In this document: positions 1 through 7,493 of the stretch, in pieces
Layout of the letters: each line of letters starts with the position of its first letter
How positions within the stretch are numbered: position 1 is the stretch's first letter
Source of the DNA: Hyphomicrobiales bacterium
GTDB taxonomy: Bacteria > Pseudomonadota > Alphaproteobacteria > Rhizobiales > Beijerinckiaceae
Direction: 5' to 3'
Length of the DNA: 64,000 bases
NCBI GenBank assembly: GCA_027484655.1
Contig: JAIXSM010000079.1
Location: forward strand, 62,001-126,000
Notes under the pieces: model-generated
Database searches by the model: none
What the model saw: only the letters and a program-made list of their open reading frames with translations
What the model was told of the DNA's origin: nothing
Program-made: the position numbers and the translations under genes

Positions 1-612
1 GATCTGGTTGCGCAGGAACGCGATGGCCACGGCGAGCAGCACCAGGGAGGTCGCCAGCATCCACATGAGAAAGATGTGCGAGTTCGAAGCGTAGGCGTTG
101 TTGCGACGGGTCAGCACCCGCAGCACGCCGGCGTCTGTCAGCACCCGGATTTCGATGAAACGGGAGTTGCCGATGGTGTCGATCCAGTAGGGACGCGCGA
201 TCTGCTGTGAGACCTCGCGCGAGATCGCGTTGTCGAGGATCGAAAAGAAGGGCTTTGGCAGCGCCGGCGGCAGGGCCTCGCGCGGGGTGAGCTGCACCGT
301 AAAACTGAAACGCTTTTCCGCGATCTGGGACAACGTCTGGAAGGAGGACACGCCTTCTGGCGTGTTGACCAGGTCCACGAGGGCGGCGATGTCGGACACA
401 ACCGCCGATGACAGGCGCTGGGTCACAGTCTGCCAGTGCCGCTCCATGAAGAAGTAGGCGATGACCGATTGCAGCAGCACCATCGGCAGAATGACGATGA
501 GCAGCGAGCGCGCGTACAACCCCTTCGGCATCCGCGCGGCGATGGCGCTTGTGCTTCTGAGCCACAGGCCTTGGGGGCGGCTCAGGTTGTCGGAAAGGGG
601 GAGGGGGCTCAC
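1..612 (-). CDS. Sensor histidine kinase, N-terminal part (runs off window start)
   Basis: Only the first 204 codons are in the window. The GTG start lies 4 nt past the TAG of the upstream response regulator, with an AAAGG ribosome site 7 nt before it, so the two are one operon. The visible part has a short cytoplasmic lead, a membrane segment at about residues 36-55, a periplasmic sensor region of about 125 residues and a second membrane segment at about 181-200. This is EnvZ-like topology. The HAMP, histidine and ATPase domains lie outside the window, so kinase identity is inferred from topology and from the OmpR-type partner gene. Confidence 0.85.
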   Translation of the reverse strand, partial: MSPLPLSDNLSRPQGLWLRSTSAIAARMPKGLYARSLLIVILPMVLLQSVIAYFFMERHWQTVTQRLSSAVVSDIAALVDLVNTPEGVSSFQTLSQIAEKRFSFTVQLTPREALPPALPKPFFSILDNAISREVSQQIARPYWIDTIGNSRFIEIRVLTDAGVLRVLTRRNNAYASNSHIFLMWMLATSLVLLAVAIAFLRNQI

Positions 613-616
613 GGCG

Positions 617-1354
617 CTACCTTTCGACGACAAGGCGGTATCCCGCCCCGCGCGCGGTTTGCAGGAAGCGCGGTTCGGTGGGATCCACCTCGATCTTGCG
701 GCGCAGCCGGTTGATCTGCACGTCGATCGTGCGTTCGTTCGATGTCAGGGAGCCGGCGCCCGCCAGCGTCTCGCGCGCCACCGGCTCCCCCGGCGTCCGC
801 GCCAGAAGTTGCAGCATGAAGCGCTCGCGCTCCGTCAGGCGCACGGGCTCCTCGTCGCGGAAGAGTTCGCCGCGCTCGCAATGGAACACGAACGGCCCGA
901 AGCGCACGGTCTCGAACACAGGCGGCGGCGCCTGCCTGGATTGCGCCCGTCGCAGGATGGACGCGATGCGCAGCGAAAGCTCCTTCGGCTCGAAGGGCTT
1001 GGCCAGATAGTCATCGACGCCGGCCTCAAGCCCGCGCACCCGGTCCGCCGTGTCGGTGCGCGCCGTCAGCATGAGAATGGGCACATCGGTTTCGCTGCGC
1101 AGCCACGTGGTGAACTCAAACCCGTTTTCGCCGGGCATCATCACGTCGAGCACCAGAATGTCGAAGTCGATGCCGCGCATCTTCGCCCGCGCCTCCTGCG
1201 CGTCGCCGGCGGTGGTGACGCGATAGCCCTGCTGGCGCAGGAAGCGGGACAGCAACTCGCGGATGCGGCGGTCGTCATCGACGACCAGCACGTGCGCCGC
1301 GTCATCCGCTGGTGCCCCGCCCTGGCCTCCCTGCGCCGCCGCTGTGGTCTCCAT
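617..1354 (-). CDS. OmpR-family response regulator
   Basis: Two-component DNA-binding regulator of 245 aa. Residues 20-135 form a receiver domain, with acidic pocket Asp26-Asp28, phosphoacceptor Asp70 in 'LDVMMPG' and Lys119 in 'LAKPF'. Residues 145-245 form a winged-helix OmpR domain that ends 'TARGAGYRL'. It follows a MarR-type gene by 9 nt and precedes the sensor kinase by 4 nt. A MarR-type gene followed by an OmpR-type gene resembles petP-petR of other Alphaproteobacteria, but no pet genes are nearby, so I do not assign that name. Confidence 0.93.
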   Translation of the reverse strand: METTAAAQGGQGGAPADDAAHVLVVDDDRRIRELLSRFLRQQGYRVTTAGDAQEARAKMRGIDFDILVLDVMMPGENGFEFTTWLRSETDVPILMLTARTDTADRVRGLEAGVDDYLAKPFEPKELSLRIASILRRAQSRQAPPPVFETVRFGPFVFHCERGELFRDEEPVRLTERERFMLQLLARTPGEPVARETLAGAGSLTSNERTIDVQINRLRRKIEVDPTEPRFLQTARGAGYRLVVER

Positions 1355-1363
1355 GAAGCCTCC

Positions 1364-1930
1364 CTATCGCCCTGCCGCCTTGCCGCCGCCCGCCCCATCG
1401 GGTCGCACCAGCGCCTCCACGCGGGCTCGCTCCTGCGGATCGATCATGGCCAGCAGAAAACGCACCGCATGGTCCCGCGCCCCCACAGGCAACTCCTGCA
1501 ACGCGCGGGCGAACCGCCGCGATTGCAGAACCGCCAGCTCCATGGCGAGTTTACGCCCGCGCTCGGTCAGCGTCAGCTGCCGCTGGCGCCGGTCGTTGGC
1601 GCCGGGGTGCGCCTCCACATAACCCTCGTCCAGCAATTCCTTCAGCACCCGGTTGAGGCTTTGCTTGGTGATTTGCAAAATCTCCAGCAATTCCGCGATG
1701 GTGAGCCCCGGATGTCGCTGCACGAAGTGGAGCACCCGGTGATGGGCGCGTCCGAAGCGCAGGCTCGCCAGCAACCGGTCGGCGTCGCCCACGAAGTCAC
1801 GGTAGGCGAAGAACAGCAGCTCAATAAGGTCAAAAGCGGGCGCGGAAGCGACGTCCGCCGCGTCGTCGCCGGCAGGATCCTCGGTCGCTTCGCCAGCGCC
1901 GCTGCGCTTCTGCTGGAACATCGCGTTCAT
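1364..1930 (-). CDS. MarR-family transcriptional regulator (PetP-like)
   Basis: A 188-aa winged-helix regulator. The HTH lies around residues 75-110 ('LTIAELLEILQITKQSLNRV') and the wing contains the typical 'DRRQRQLTLTERG' motif. It is the first gene of a three-gene minus-strand operon with the OmpR-type regulator and sensor kinase, and is divergent from the aminotransferase gene. The first 30 residues are Ala/Asp-rich and probably disordered. A dyad at 1945-1959 just upstream of the start could be its own operator. Confidence 0.9.
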   Translation of the reverse strand: MNAMFQQKRSGAGEATEDPAGDDAADVASAPAFDLIELLFFAYRDFVGDADRLLASLRFGRAHHRVLHFVQRHPGLTIAELLEILQITKQSLNRVLKELLDEGYVEAHPGANDRRQRQLTLTERGRKLAMELAVLQSRRFARALQELPVGARDHAVRFLLAMIDPQERARVEALVRPDGAGGGKAAGR

Positions 1931-1944
1931 GTCGGGTCCAATAC

Positions 1945-1959
1945 GTCAGCGTTGTTGAC
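1945..1959. promoter_or_regulatory. Imperfect dyad overlapping a -35-like box, candidate MarR operator
   Basis: GTCA-N7-TGAC sits 15 nt upstream of the MarR-type start and overlaps a TTGACA hexamer (1955-1960) pointing toward the aminotransferase gene. MarR proteins commonly bind short dyads in divergent promoters. Only four bases of each arm match, and the -10 for the plus strand is weak, so this is a candidate only. Confidence 0.3.
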
Positions 1960-2064
1960 ATATTTCACCTCGGTTGGTAGTCGTCAAGGCCCGCAGGCGA
2001 GCCTGTACACGCCGGTATTGCGCGCTCCTGCGCGCGGCTTCTTGCGGCTTTGTGGAGGAGCATG

Positions 2065-2943
2065 ATGTCGGTTCTGCCATTCGACCAGCGTGAAGGCTTC
2101 ATCTGGATGAACGGGGAATTGCTCCCGTGGTCGGACGCCAGACTCCACGTGCTCAGCCACGGCCTTCATTACGGGTCGTGCGTCTTCGAGGGCGAGCGCG
2201 CCTACGATGGGCGCATCTTCAAGAGCCGCGAGCACTCCGAGCGCTTCCGCAAGTCCGCCGAAATTCTTGATTTCACGCTGCCCTACAGCGTCGATGAGCT
2301 TGAGGCCGCCAAGCGCCTCGTCCTCGAGAAGAACGGCTGGAAAGATTGCTACGTGCGCCCGGTGGCGTGGCGCGGCAGCGAGATGATGGCGGTCGCCGCC
2401 CAGCACTCGACCATCAACGTGGCCATCGCCATGTGGGACTGGCCGAGCATGTTCGACGTGAACGAGAAAATGCGCGGCATCCGTCTCGACATCGCCGAGT
2501 ATCGCCGCCCCGATCCGCGCTGCGCCCCGGTCCACGCGAAGGCGGCTGGTCTGTACATGATCTGCACGCTCTCCAAGCACCGCGCCGAGCGCAAGGGCTA
2601 TGCGGACGCCATGATGCTGGACTGGGAGGGCCGCGTCGCGGAGTGCACCGGCGCCAACATTTTCTTCACGAAGGATGGCGCGATCCACACCCCCATCGCG
2701 GATTGCTTCCTCGACGGCATCACCCGCCGCACCGTTATCGATCTCGCCCGTCGTCGCGGAATCGCGGTGCATGAGCGCCGCATCATGCCTGAAGACCTCG
2801 CCAGCCTTGACGAGTGCTTCATCTGCGGCACCGGCGCCGAGGTGACGCCGGTCTCCGAAGTGGGGCCGTACAAGTTTACGCCGGGGGCCATCTCCCGCAC
2901 GCTGATCGAGGACTACTCGGCCGCCGTGCGCATGCCGTCCTGA
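2065..2943 (+). CDS. ilvE: Branched-chain amino acid aminotransferase
   Basis: Fold-type IV PLP aminotransferase of 292 aa that interconverts Leu/Ile/Val and their 2-oxo acids. The PLP lysine is Lys159 in 'VHAKAAG'. The N-terminal 'FEGERAY' and C-terminal 'GTGAEVTPV' segments are typical of IlvE. There are ATGs at 2062 and 2065. I chose the second because GGAGG at 2054-2058 is then 6 nt away. The 3' end overlaps the convergent accessory gene of the exosortase module by about 30 nt. Confidence 0.95.
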   Translation: MSVLPFDQREGFIWMNGELLPWSDARLHVLSHGLHYGSCVFEGERAYDGRIFKSREHSERFRKSAEILDFTLPYSVDELEAAKRLVLEKNGWKDCYVRPVAWRGSEMMAVAAQHSTINVAIAMWDWPSMFDVNEKMRGIRLDIAEYRRPDPRCAPVHAKAAGLYMICTLSKHRAERKGYADAMMLDWEGRVAECTGANIFFTKDGAIHTPIADCFLDGITRRTVIDLARRRGIAVHERRIMPEDLASLDECFICGTGAEVTPVSEVGPYKFTPGAISRTLIEDYSAAVRMPS

Positions 2944-3455
2944 CCGGCGGCGGGCGCCCTCGCCAACTGTCGCCATTCGGCGGGCGTCGGCCCCTCACAG
3001 GCGGGCGCCTCGGCAATGCGCGCCACGGCGATGATCGGCGGCGGCGCGTCCACGCCCGGCATGATTGCGGCGATGATCGAGTCCACCAGAAACAGCACGC
3101 TCGGCGGGCGTTCATACGCGCGCCCGCCATGCATAAAGCGCCACGGCGGCGCGCCCGGTCTGCGGAACAGGCCGTCGGCGTCGCCGCCGCCGCCCACCAC
3201 AGAGACAAGCAGCGGCGGGCAGCCCTCTTTTCGGTACACGCGGGCGGCGTAGGTGAAATCGCCGGTGATCGGCAGCTTCTCGCCTGGCCGCCACCCGCCG
3301 CCCGCCAGCAAATCGTCGATCCGCGCCTCCGCGCCTGCTACGGGGCTTTCGCCGGGCATAACCTCCACGCCCCGCAGCACCCGCCCGCCGAGCGCCGTAA
3401 GGAGCAGCGCGCACAGGAGCGCGCCGGCGGCGTACCTCTTGAAGGGCGTGGTCAT
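2913..3455 (-). CDS. Exosortase-associated membrane-anchored protein (unknown function)
   Basis: I recognise no family. The 180-aa product starts with a basic lead and one membrane segment (about residues 8-24), followed by an extracytoplasmic domain with a Gly-rich centre ('VVGGGGDADG') and a Pro-rich stretch. Its ATG overlaps the exosortase stop (ATGA), so translation is probably coupled and the two products likely act together. EpsI-type accessory proteins occur next to other exosortases, but I see no convincing EpsI signature here. The last 10 codons overlap the 3' end of ilvE antisense. Confidence 0.75.
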   Translation of the reverse strand: MTTPFKRYAAGALLCALLLTALGGRVLRGVEVMPGESPVAGAEARIDDLLAGGGWRPGEKLPITGDFTYAARVYRKEGCPPLLVSVVGGGGDADGLFRRPGAPPWRFMHGGRAYERPPSVLFLVDSIIAAIMPGVDAPPPIIAVARIAEAPACEGPTPAEWRQLARAPAAGQDGMRTAAE

Positions 3456-4237
3456 GGGCGCCCTCGTCGGGCGGCGAGGAATACGAGCAGCGTCTGCGCG
3501 CCGTCGTAGAGACTCGCGCCGGTTCCATCGTGCATGAAGGCGTAGCTCTCCGGCGACCAGCCCATGGCGCACAGGCGTCCCATGTTCAGGATGAAATAGC
3601 CTGCGGCGACACGCGCGATGACGGGCGCGAGATCACGCGCCGCCGCCGGCGCCGACAGCGAAAGCGCCGCGATGATCGCCACCGGCATCCGGTGGAACGT
3701 GGCGCAGGTGATAAGCACCACGATGGTGTTTCCGTTGGGGATTTCCACCACGTTGCCAATGCGCGTCGCTGTAAAGCCGAGCCCCTGCATCACCCAGGCG
3801 ATCAGCTGCGCGTCCAGCGTGAGAAGCGGTCCGGAGGCGACCTTGAAGCCGATGGTCACCCACAGTTGGGCTACGCCAAGCATCGCAAACAGCAGGTAGC
3901 CCGCCCGCGCTTCGCCCTGCGTGCGAAGGCCCTGCGCAAGTCCGACCAATCCCAGGACGATCCACGCGCCGGCGCCGCTGGGCGGGATAAGCAACAAGGC
4001 GGCCGGCCAGATCACCCATGGCGGCGCCTCTCTTGCTTCCCTTGAGGAAAGCACGAGACGCGCCGCGAGGAAGATCGCCAGCAACTCCAGCGGGCTCAAC
4101 CCCAGCAGAAGCGATGGCTGCGCGGAGCGCAGGGTTTCGATCACGCGCCCGATCAGCCCGCACGCGCACGCGGCGAGGCAAACGGCGAGCGCAGGAGAGA
4201 TGCGCATCGTTCGGATTGCAGGGATCGCGATGGTCAT
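3452..4237 (-). CDS. Exosortase/archaeosortase-family cysteine transpeptidase
   Basis: Polytopic inner-membrane protein of 261 aa with about seven hydrophobic segments. The exosortase triad is visible in order and at plausible spacing: Cys178 ('ITCATFHRM'), Arg221 ('LNMGRLC') and His236 ('FMHDG'). The preceding 'LGF...GNVVEIPNG' also fits the family. Exosortases cut PEP-CTERM-like tails of exported proteins and transfer them to envelope components. The ATG at 4237 is preferred because a GGGAG site lies upstream and longer versions add a non-hydrophobic 90-residue lead. Two likely substrates lie divergently at 4532 and 5376. The Cys context 'CATFHRM' departs from the usual 'ACSGLR'. Confidence 0.88.
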   Translation of the reverse strand: MTIAIPAIRTMRISPALAVCLAACACGLIGRVIETLRSAQPSLLLGLSPLELLAIFLAARLVLSSREAREAPPWVIWPAALLLIPPSGAGAWIVLGLVGLAQGLRTQGEARAGYLLFAMLGVAQLWVTIGFKVASGPLLTLDAQLIAWVMQGLGFTATRIGNVVEIPNGNTIVVLITCATFHRMPVAIIAALSLSAPAAARDLAPVIARVAAGYFILNMGRLCAMGWSPESYAFMHDGTGASLYDGAQTLLVFLAARRGRP

Positions 4238-4531
4238 TCGTTCATCATCTCCCGAGGCAGTCGCTCCAGAAGAGCAAACCGGGGGCCACGGGGCGCGCCC
4301 CTTGCTCCAGTGGGCCGCAAGGAGGTCGAGATGTTCAAATGTGATCGATTGAACCGGGAGAGTATCAACGCGCAGGGTGTTTCCTGTTCGTTGGGCGAAC
4401 CTTTCCGGTCGTCTTACGTGGATGTGTCCACGAGCGTCGATCCAGGCAGGCGCAAAACGCGAAGCAAAAAGCAAACAGCGGCGCGTTTTGCAAAACATCT
4501 CGACGTGCATGAACCGAATGGAGGCATTCTC
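4238..4531. promoter_or_regulatory. Divergent control region between exosortase and its substrates
   Basis: This 294-bp AT-richer stretch separates the exosortase gene from the first surface-protein gene. It contains a perfect AAGGAGGT ribosome site at 4319-4326 followed by ATG at 4331. That ATG is in frame with the surface-protein gene and no stop intervenes, so a longer form or a leader is possible. It also holds a small dyad GTGGA-N4-TCCAC and a 10-bp inverted repeat (separate entry). I cannot identify a sigma-70 promoter with confidence. Confidence 0.45.
4452..4491. promoter_or_regulatory. 10-bp perfect inverted repeat upstream of surface-protein gene
   Basis: GCAAAACGCG (4452-4461) and CGCGTTTTGC (4482-4491) form perfect 10-bp arms separated by 20 nt, 40 nt before the chosen GTG start at 4532. 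The position suits an operator or an mRNA hairpin controlling translation. The function is inferred from location only. Confidence 0.4.
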
Positions 4532-5293
4532 GTGACGTACATGACTTCACACAGGGGCAGGCTTTCGGGCCGCCAGACGTCCCTCGGGAGGCGGATAGTT
4601 TTCGGCGCCATGTTTTCGGTCGCCGCCGGAGTGGCCTCCGCGGCGCAGGCGCAGGTCGCGCTAACGAACGGAGTTACGATGACATCAACGGCTTCCCAGC
4701 CCGTGGTGTCTGGCGTAACCGCGATAGACCTCGGCGACTTTTCGCAGAGCACTGCGCAGACGCTCGTTTCGCAGATGCCGATGAGCCTGTCCTATGCAGG
4801 CGTTAATGTTGGCATCAGCTTCACAGGCTCGTCCGCCTTGATGGACGGCGGCCCCTGGGCGCCAGGGCCGCGAAACTATCTGATGGCAGCCGGGGGCTCT
4901 GTGAGTCTGCAGTTTTCACAGGTCCAGACGTATTTCGAGACGCGATGGCACAGTCAGGATACGGCCAACGTCTTCAGATTTTACAATGGCGACCAACTCC
5001 TTGCCTCCCGGTCGGGCACGGGAGGAAGCAGCACGGTCGCGTTCAATTTCGCCGAACTGGGCTTCAACAGAGTCGTTGTCTCCGACGAAGGAGTGGGGCT
5101 CGTTGAATTTGACAATATCCGCTTTGCCAGCACCGCGCCCGATGTCGTCCCCATTCCGCTCGGCGGCGTTGGCGGGATTGTCGCGCTGCTTGGCATGTTC
5201 GCGCTGCGCCGCGGGCAGGGCGGGCGTTTGCCGCAAAGGCTCCTTGCGTTCGCTTCAGGCGGACGCCGCCAGCAGGTCCAGCGCTTCGCGTGA
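4532..5293 (+). CDS. PEP-CTERM-like surface protein 1 (VPIPL sorting tail)
   Basis: A 253-aa exported protein. It has a basic N-terminus, a signal peptide ending near 'AAQAQ', a beta-rich Gly/Ser/Thr body of the kind seen in PEP-CTERM surface proteins, and a C-terminal tripartite signal: 'VVPIPLGGVGG', a hydrophobic stretch, then 'LRRG'. Unusually, about 25 residues follow the basic cluster. The GTG start is chosen because GAGG lies 7 nt upstream and the signal peptide follows directly; an in-frame ATG at 4331 with a stronger ribosome site is the alternative. It probably is a substrate of the adjacent exosortase. The body of the next gene is a distant paralogue, but the 3' ends are nearly identical. 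Confidence 0.85.
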   Translation: MTYMTSHRGRLSGRQTSLGRRIVFGAMFSVAAGVASAAQAQVALTNGVTMTSTASQPVVSGVTAIDLGDFSQSTAQTLVSQMPMSLSYAGVNVGISFTGSSALMDGGPWAPGPRNYLMAAGGSVSLQFSQVQTYFETRWHSQDTANVFRFYNGDQLLASRSGTGGSSTVAFNFAELGFNRVVVSDEGVGLVEFDNIRFASTAPDVVPIPLGGVGGIVALLGMFALRRGQGGRLPQRLLAFASGGRRQQVQRFA

Positions 5294-5296
5294 TGT
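5150..5296. repeat. Duplicated 3' block, copy 1 (pairs with 5961-6107)
   Basis: Aligning by hand, this 147-nt block matches 5961-6107 at all but about 9 positions, with 48 identical nt up to the stop codons. The gene bodies upstream are far more diverged. The block encodes the sorting tail and ends with an orphan antisense copy of the last 13 codons and stop of the isochorismatase gene. Copy 2 overlaps the intact isochorismatase gene, so copy 1 is probably the derived one. Confidence 0.85.
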
Positions 5297-5375
5297 GAGC
5301 GCTCGTTTCTTCTGATGGATAGCGTAAAAGCCGCCACGACATTCCTTGTGCGGCGCACTTATGGAGGAATTCAAA

Positions 5376-6104
5376 ATGAGTTTTTCTCTTCGCATCCTTT
5401 TGCCAGCTATCGCGGGCATCGCAACGGCCAGCGCCGCGTCGGCGCAAACGTTCAATTCGATCTATGCCGGGAACGGGGTCACGTGGTCCATGGAGAGTTC
5501 GCTCGTCCTTGGGCAGGGTAATATAAACAACATCGACCTTGGAACGGGACCCATCTGGAGAACGACGCCGACGATGTTCAATTACAGTGGGGGTAGTGGT
5601 CAGATTACCTTCAGCGGCAACGGCCTTCTCACGAGCTTTAGCGGGACGGGAACTCGATATCTCAATTCATGGGGTGGTGGTTCGACGTCGATCGACTTTT
5701 CCACCCAGCAACGGTTCTTTGGCATGCGTTGGGGCTCGGTGGACAACTCCAACGTGCTGTCTTTCTACAATGGCTCGAACTTGTTGTATTCAGTCACTGG
5801 CGCCCAGGCGCTCGCCGCCAGCGGCAATAATCAATTCAGCACCTACTCTACGGCGTTCAATTTCGCCGACACAGGGTATACGCGCGTGGTCATGACCGGT
5901 CCCGGTGGCGGGTTCGAACACTGGAACCATACGTTCTCCGATCAGACCGTCGCCGTCGCGCCCATTCCGCTCGGCGGCGTTGGCGGGATGGTCGCGCTGC
6001 TCGGTATGTTCGCGTTGCGCCGCGGGCATGGCGGGCTTTTGCCGCAAAGGCTTCTCGCGTTCGCTTCAGGCGGACGCCGCCAGCAGGTCCAGCGCTTCGC
6101 GTGA
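5376..6104 (+). CDS. PEP-CTERM-like surface protein 2 (VPIPL-type sorting tail)
   Basis: A 242-aa exported protein with a signal peptide ending 'ASAQ' (residue about 25), a Ser/Gly/Asn-rich beta-type body and the C-terminal signal 'APIPLGGVGG', hydrophobic stretch, 'LRRG', then a 25-residue basic tail. GGAGG at 5363-5367 is 8 nt from the ATG. It follows its paralogue by 82 nt and is a likely substrate of the exosortase at 3452-4237. Its last 13 codons overlap the 3' end of the convergent isochorismatase gene, so the tail is read antisense to a conserved enzyme gene. Confidence 0.88.
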   Translation: MSFSLRILLPAIAGIATASAASAQTFNSIYAGNGVTWSMESSLVLGQGNINNIDLGTGPIWRTTPTMFNYSGGSGQITFSGNGLLTSFSGTGTRYLNSWGGGSTSIDFSTQQRFFGMRWGSVDNSNVLSFYNGSNLLYSVTGAQALAASGNNQFSTYSTAFNFADTGYTRVVMTGPGGGFEHWNHTFSDQTVAVAPIPLGGVGGMVALLGMFALRRGHGGLLPQRLLAFASGGRRQQVQRFA

Positions 6105-6107
6105 CGT
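5961..6107. repeat. Duplicated 3' block, copy 2 (pairs with 5150-5296)
   Basis: This is the second copy of the near-identical sorting-tail block. Nucleotides 6066-6104 are simultaneously the 3' end of the surface-protein gene (plus) and the last 13 codons with stop of isochorismatase (minus). This overlap explains where the tail sequence came from. Confidence 0.85.
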
Positions 6108-6746
6108 CAATACGTCGCCGAACTGCTGAACGAATGTCTCCAGCGTTGCGCGGTGCTCGTCTTCGGACAGCGCCGCGCAACAATCGGACACCATCACGGT
6201 TTTGAAATCGAGCATCATGGCGTCGCGGGCGGTGGACTCGCAGCACACGTTGGTTTTGACGCCGGCGATGAGCACGGTGTTAAGCCCCATGCTGCGCAAC
6301 ACGCGCTCCAGCGACGAAGAGCCCGGCGTCAACGCGCTGTAGCGGTTCTTGATGATGTTGAGGTCGCGGGCGTCCTGTTCAAGCCCGCGCCACACGGACT
6401 GCCTGCCGGGCGTAAGGCTCTCCATGGTGCGCGCGCGCACATCGTCCGCCACCACATGATCGAAGAACATCGCCCAGTCGCTACGCCCGTTCGCGTGGGT
6501 GTTGGCGTGCAGCACCCAGATCACCTGACCGCCCAGCGCGCGAAGCTCCCGCGCAAGGCCGTTGATCGGCGCCACGACATCGCGCGCGACCGGCACTTCG
6601 GCAGGGGAGCCCGGGGCGCAAAAGGTTTCCTGCATGTCGATGACGACAAGCGCTGTCGTTTTGGGATCGAGCTTGTCGAACCAGCGCAGGCGCCCGCGCC
6701 GCGCAATCACCCGCTCCACGATGTGGGGCCGGATCGCAGACGTCAC
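6066..6746 (-). CDS. Isochorismatase-family cysteine hydrolase
   Basis: A 226-aa member of the isochorismatase/nicotinamidase superfamily. The catalytic triad residues are Asp37 ('VVIDMQ'), Lys133 ('IIKNRYSA') and Cys168 ('GVKTNVC'). The substrate cannot be told from sequence; biuret, N-carbamoyl compounds, nicotinamide and isochorismate are all possible in the superfamily. The GTG start overlaps the moaE stop (GTGA), so it is translated with the molybdopterin synthase genes, although no direct functional link is known. Confidence 0.9.
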   Translation of the reverse strand: MTSAIRPHIVERVIARRGRLRWFDKLDPKTTALVVIDMQETFCAPGSPAEVPVARDVVAPINGLARELRALGGQVIWVLHANTHANGRSDWAMFFDHVVADDVRARTMESLTPGRQSVWRGLEQDARDLNIIKNRYSALTPGSSSLERVLRSMGLNTVLIAGVKTNVCCESTARDAMMLDFKTVMVSDCCAALSEDEHRATLETFVQQFGDVLTSREALDLLAASA

Positions 6747-7225
6747 GTCGCGCGCCACCGGTCGGCTGCGGCGTCGTCCACATCCTTCGCCTCGACCCAC
6801 GCCCCCTCGCGCCCGTCCTTCAGATGCTCTTTCTTCCAGAACGGCGCGCGGGTCTTGAGATAATCCATCATGAACTCGGCCGCCTCGAACGCCGCCGCGC
6901 GATGGCTGGAGGCGATCACCACAAGCACGATGTTCTCGCCGGGCGCGATTTTGCCGTAACGGTGGATGGCGACGCCGCCCAGAATCGGCCAGCGGCTCTC
7001 CGCTTCCGCGGCGACGCGGGCGATCTCATCCTCGGCCATGCCCGGATAATGTTCCAGCTCGAGCGCGGCGAGCTTGCCGCCCTCGTCGCGGCACAGGCCG
7101 GTGAACGTCACCACAGCGCCCACGTCGGCGCGCCCGCGCGTCAGGGCGTTCGCTTGCGCCGCAGCGTCGAAATCTTCACGCTGGATGCGGACCGCGATGC
7201 GGGCGGGCGAGGAGGCGCACTCCAT
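6743..7225 (-). CDS. moaE: Molybdopterin synthase catalytic subunit
   Basis: MoaE (160 aa) converts precursor Z (cPMP) to molybdopterin using sulfur from thiocarboxylated MoaD. Family landmarks are 'GAVVTFTGLCRD', 'HRYGKIAPGENIV', 'SSHRAAAFEA' and the lysine-rich 'LKTRAPFWKKE', which contains the active-site lysines. It lies 1 nt downstream of moaD and overlaps the isochorismatase start. A molybdopterin enzyme, MsrP, is encoded at 23494. Confidence 0.96.
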   Translation of the reverse strand: MECASSPARIAVRIQREDFDAAAQANALTRGRADVGAVVTFTGLCRDEGGKLAALELEHYPGMAEDEIARVAAEAESRWPILGGVAIHRYGKIAPGENIVLVVIASSHRAAAFEAAEFMMDYLKTRAPFWKKEHLKDGREGAWVEAKDVDDAAADRWRAT

Positions 7226-7226
7226 G

Positions 7227-7493
7227 TCAGCCCCCGGTCATCGGCGGGAAGAACGCAATCTCCCGTGCGCCCTCAATGGGTGAGTCCTGCTTCACATGCT
7301 TGCGGTCGATGGCGACGCGGATGACTGTCGCCTTCTCGAAAGCGTAGGCGTACTCCTCGCCGCGCGCGCTCAGCCACGCGATGAGGTCTGCGACCGTGCG
7401 CACATCCGCTGGCGGCTGGAGCGTTTCGTCCGGGCGCCCGATCCGTTCGCGCACCCAGGCGAAATACGAGAGCTTGATGGGCTGCGACATCAT
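7227..7493 (-). CDS. moaD: Molybdopterin synthase sulfur carrier subunit
   Basis: An 88-aa ubiquitin-like protein ending in the obligatory Gly-Gly ('PPMTGG') that is thiocarboxylated. The start ATG overlaps the pgsA stop (ATGA), and moaE follows 1 nt after the stop. ATG-ATG at 7493/7490 offers two starts; the first is used here. Confidence 0.95.
   Translation of the reverse strand: MMSQPIKLSYFAWVRERIGRPDETLQPPADVRTVADLIAWLSARGEEYAYAFEKATVIRVAIDRKHVKQDSPIEGAREIAFFPPMTGG

Noticed and set aside
461..2065. 534-codon plus-strand frame over the regulator genes
   Set aside because: Antisense to recognisable MarR and OmpR proteins; no motifs of its own.
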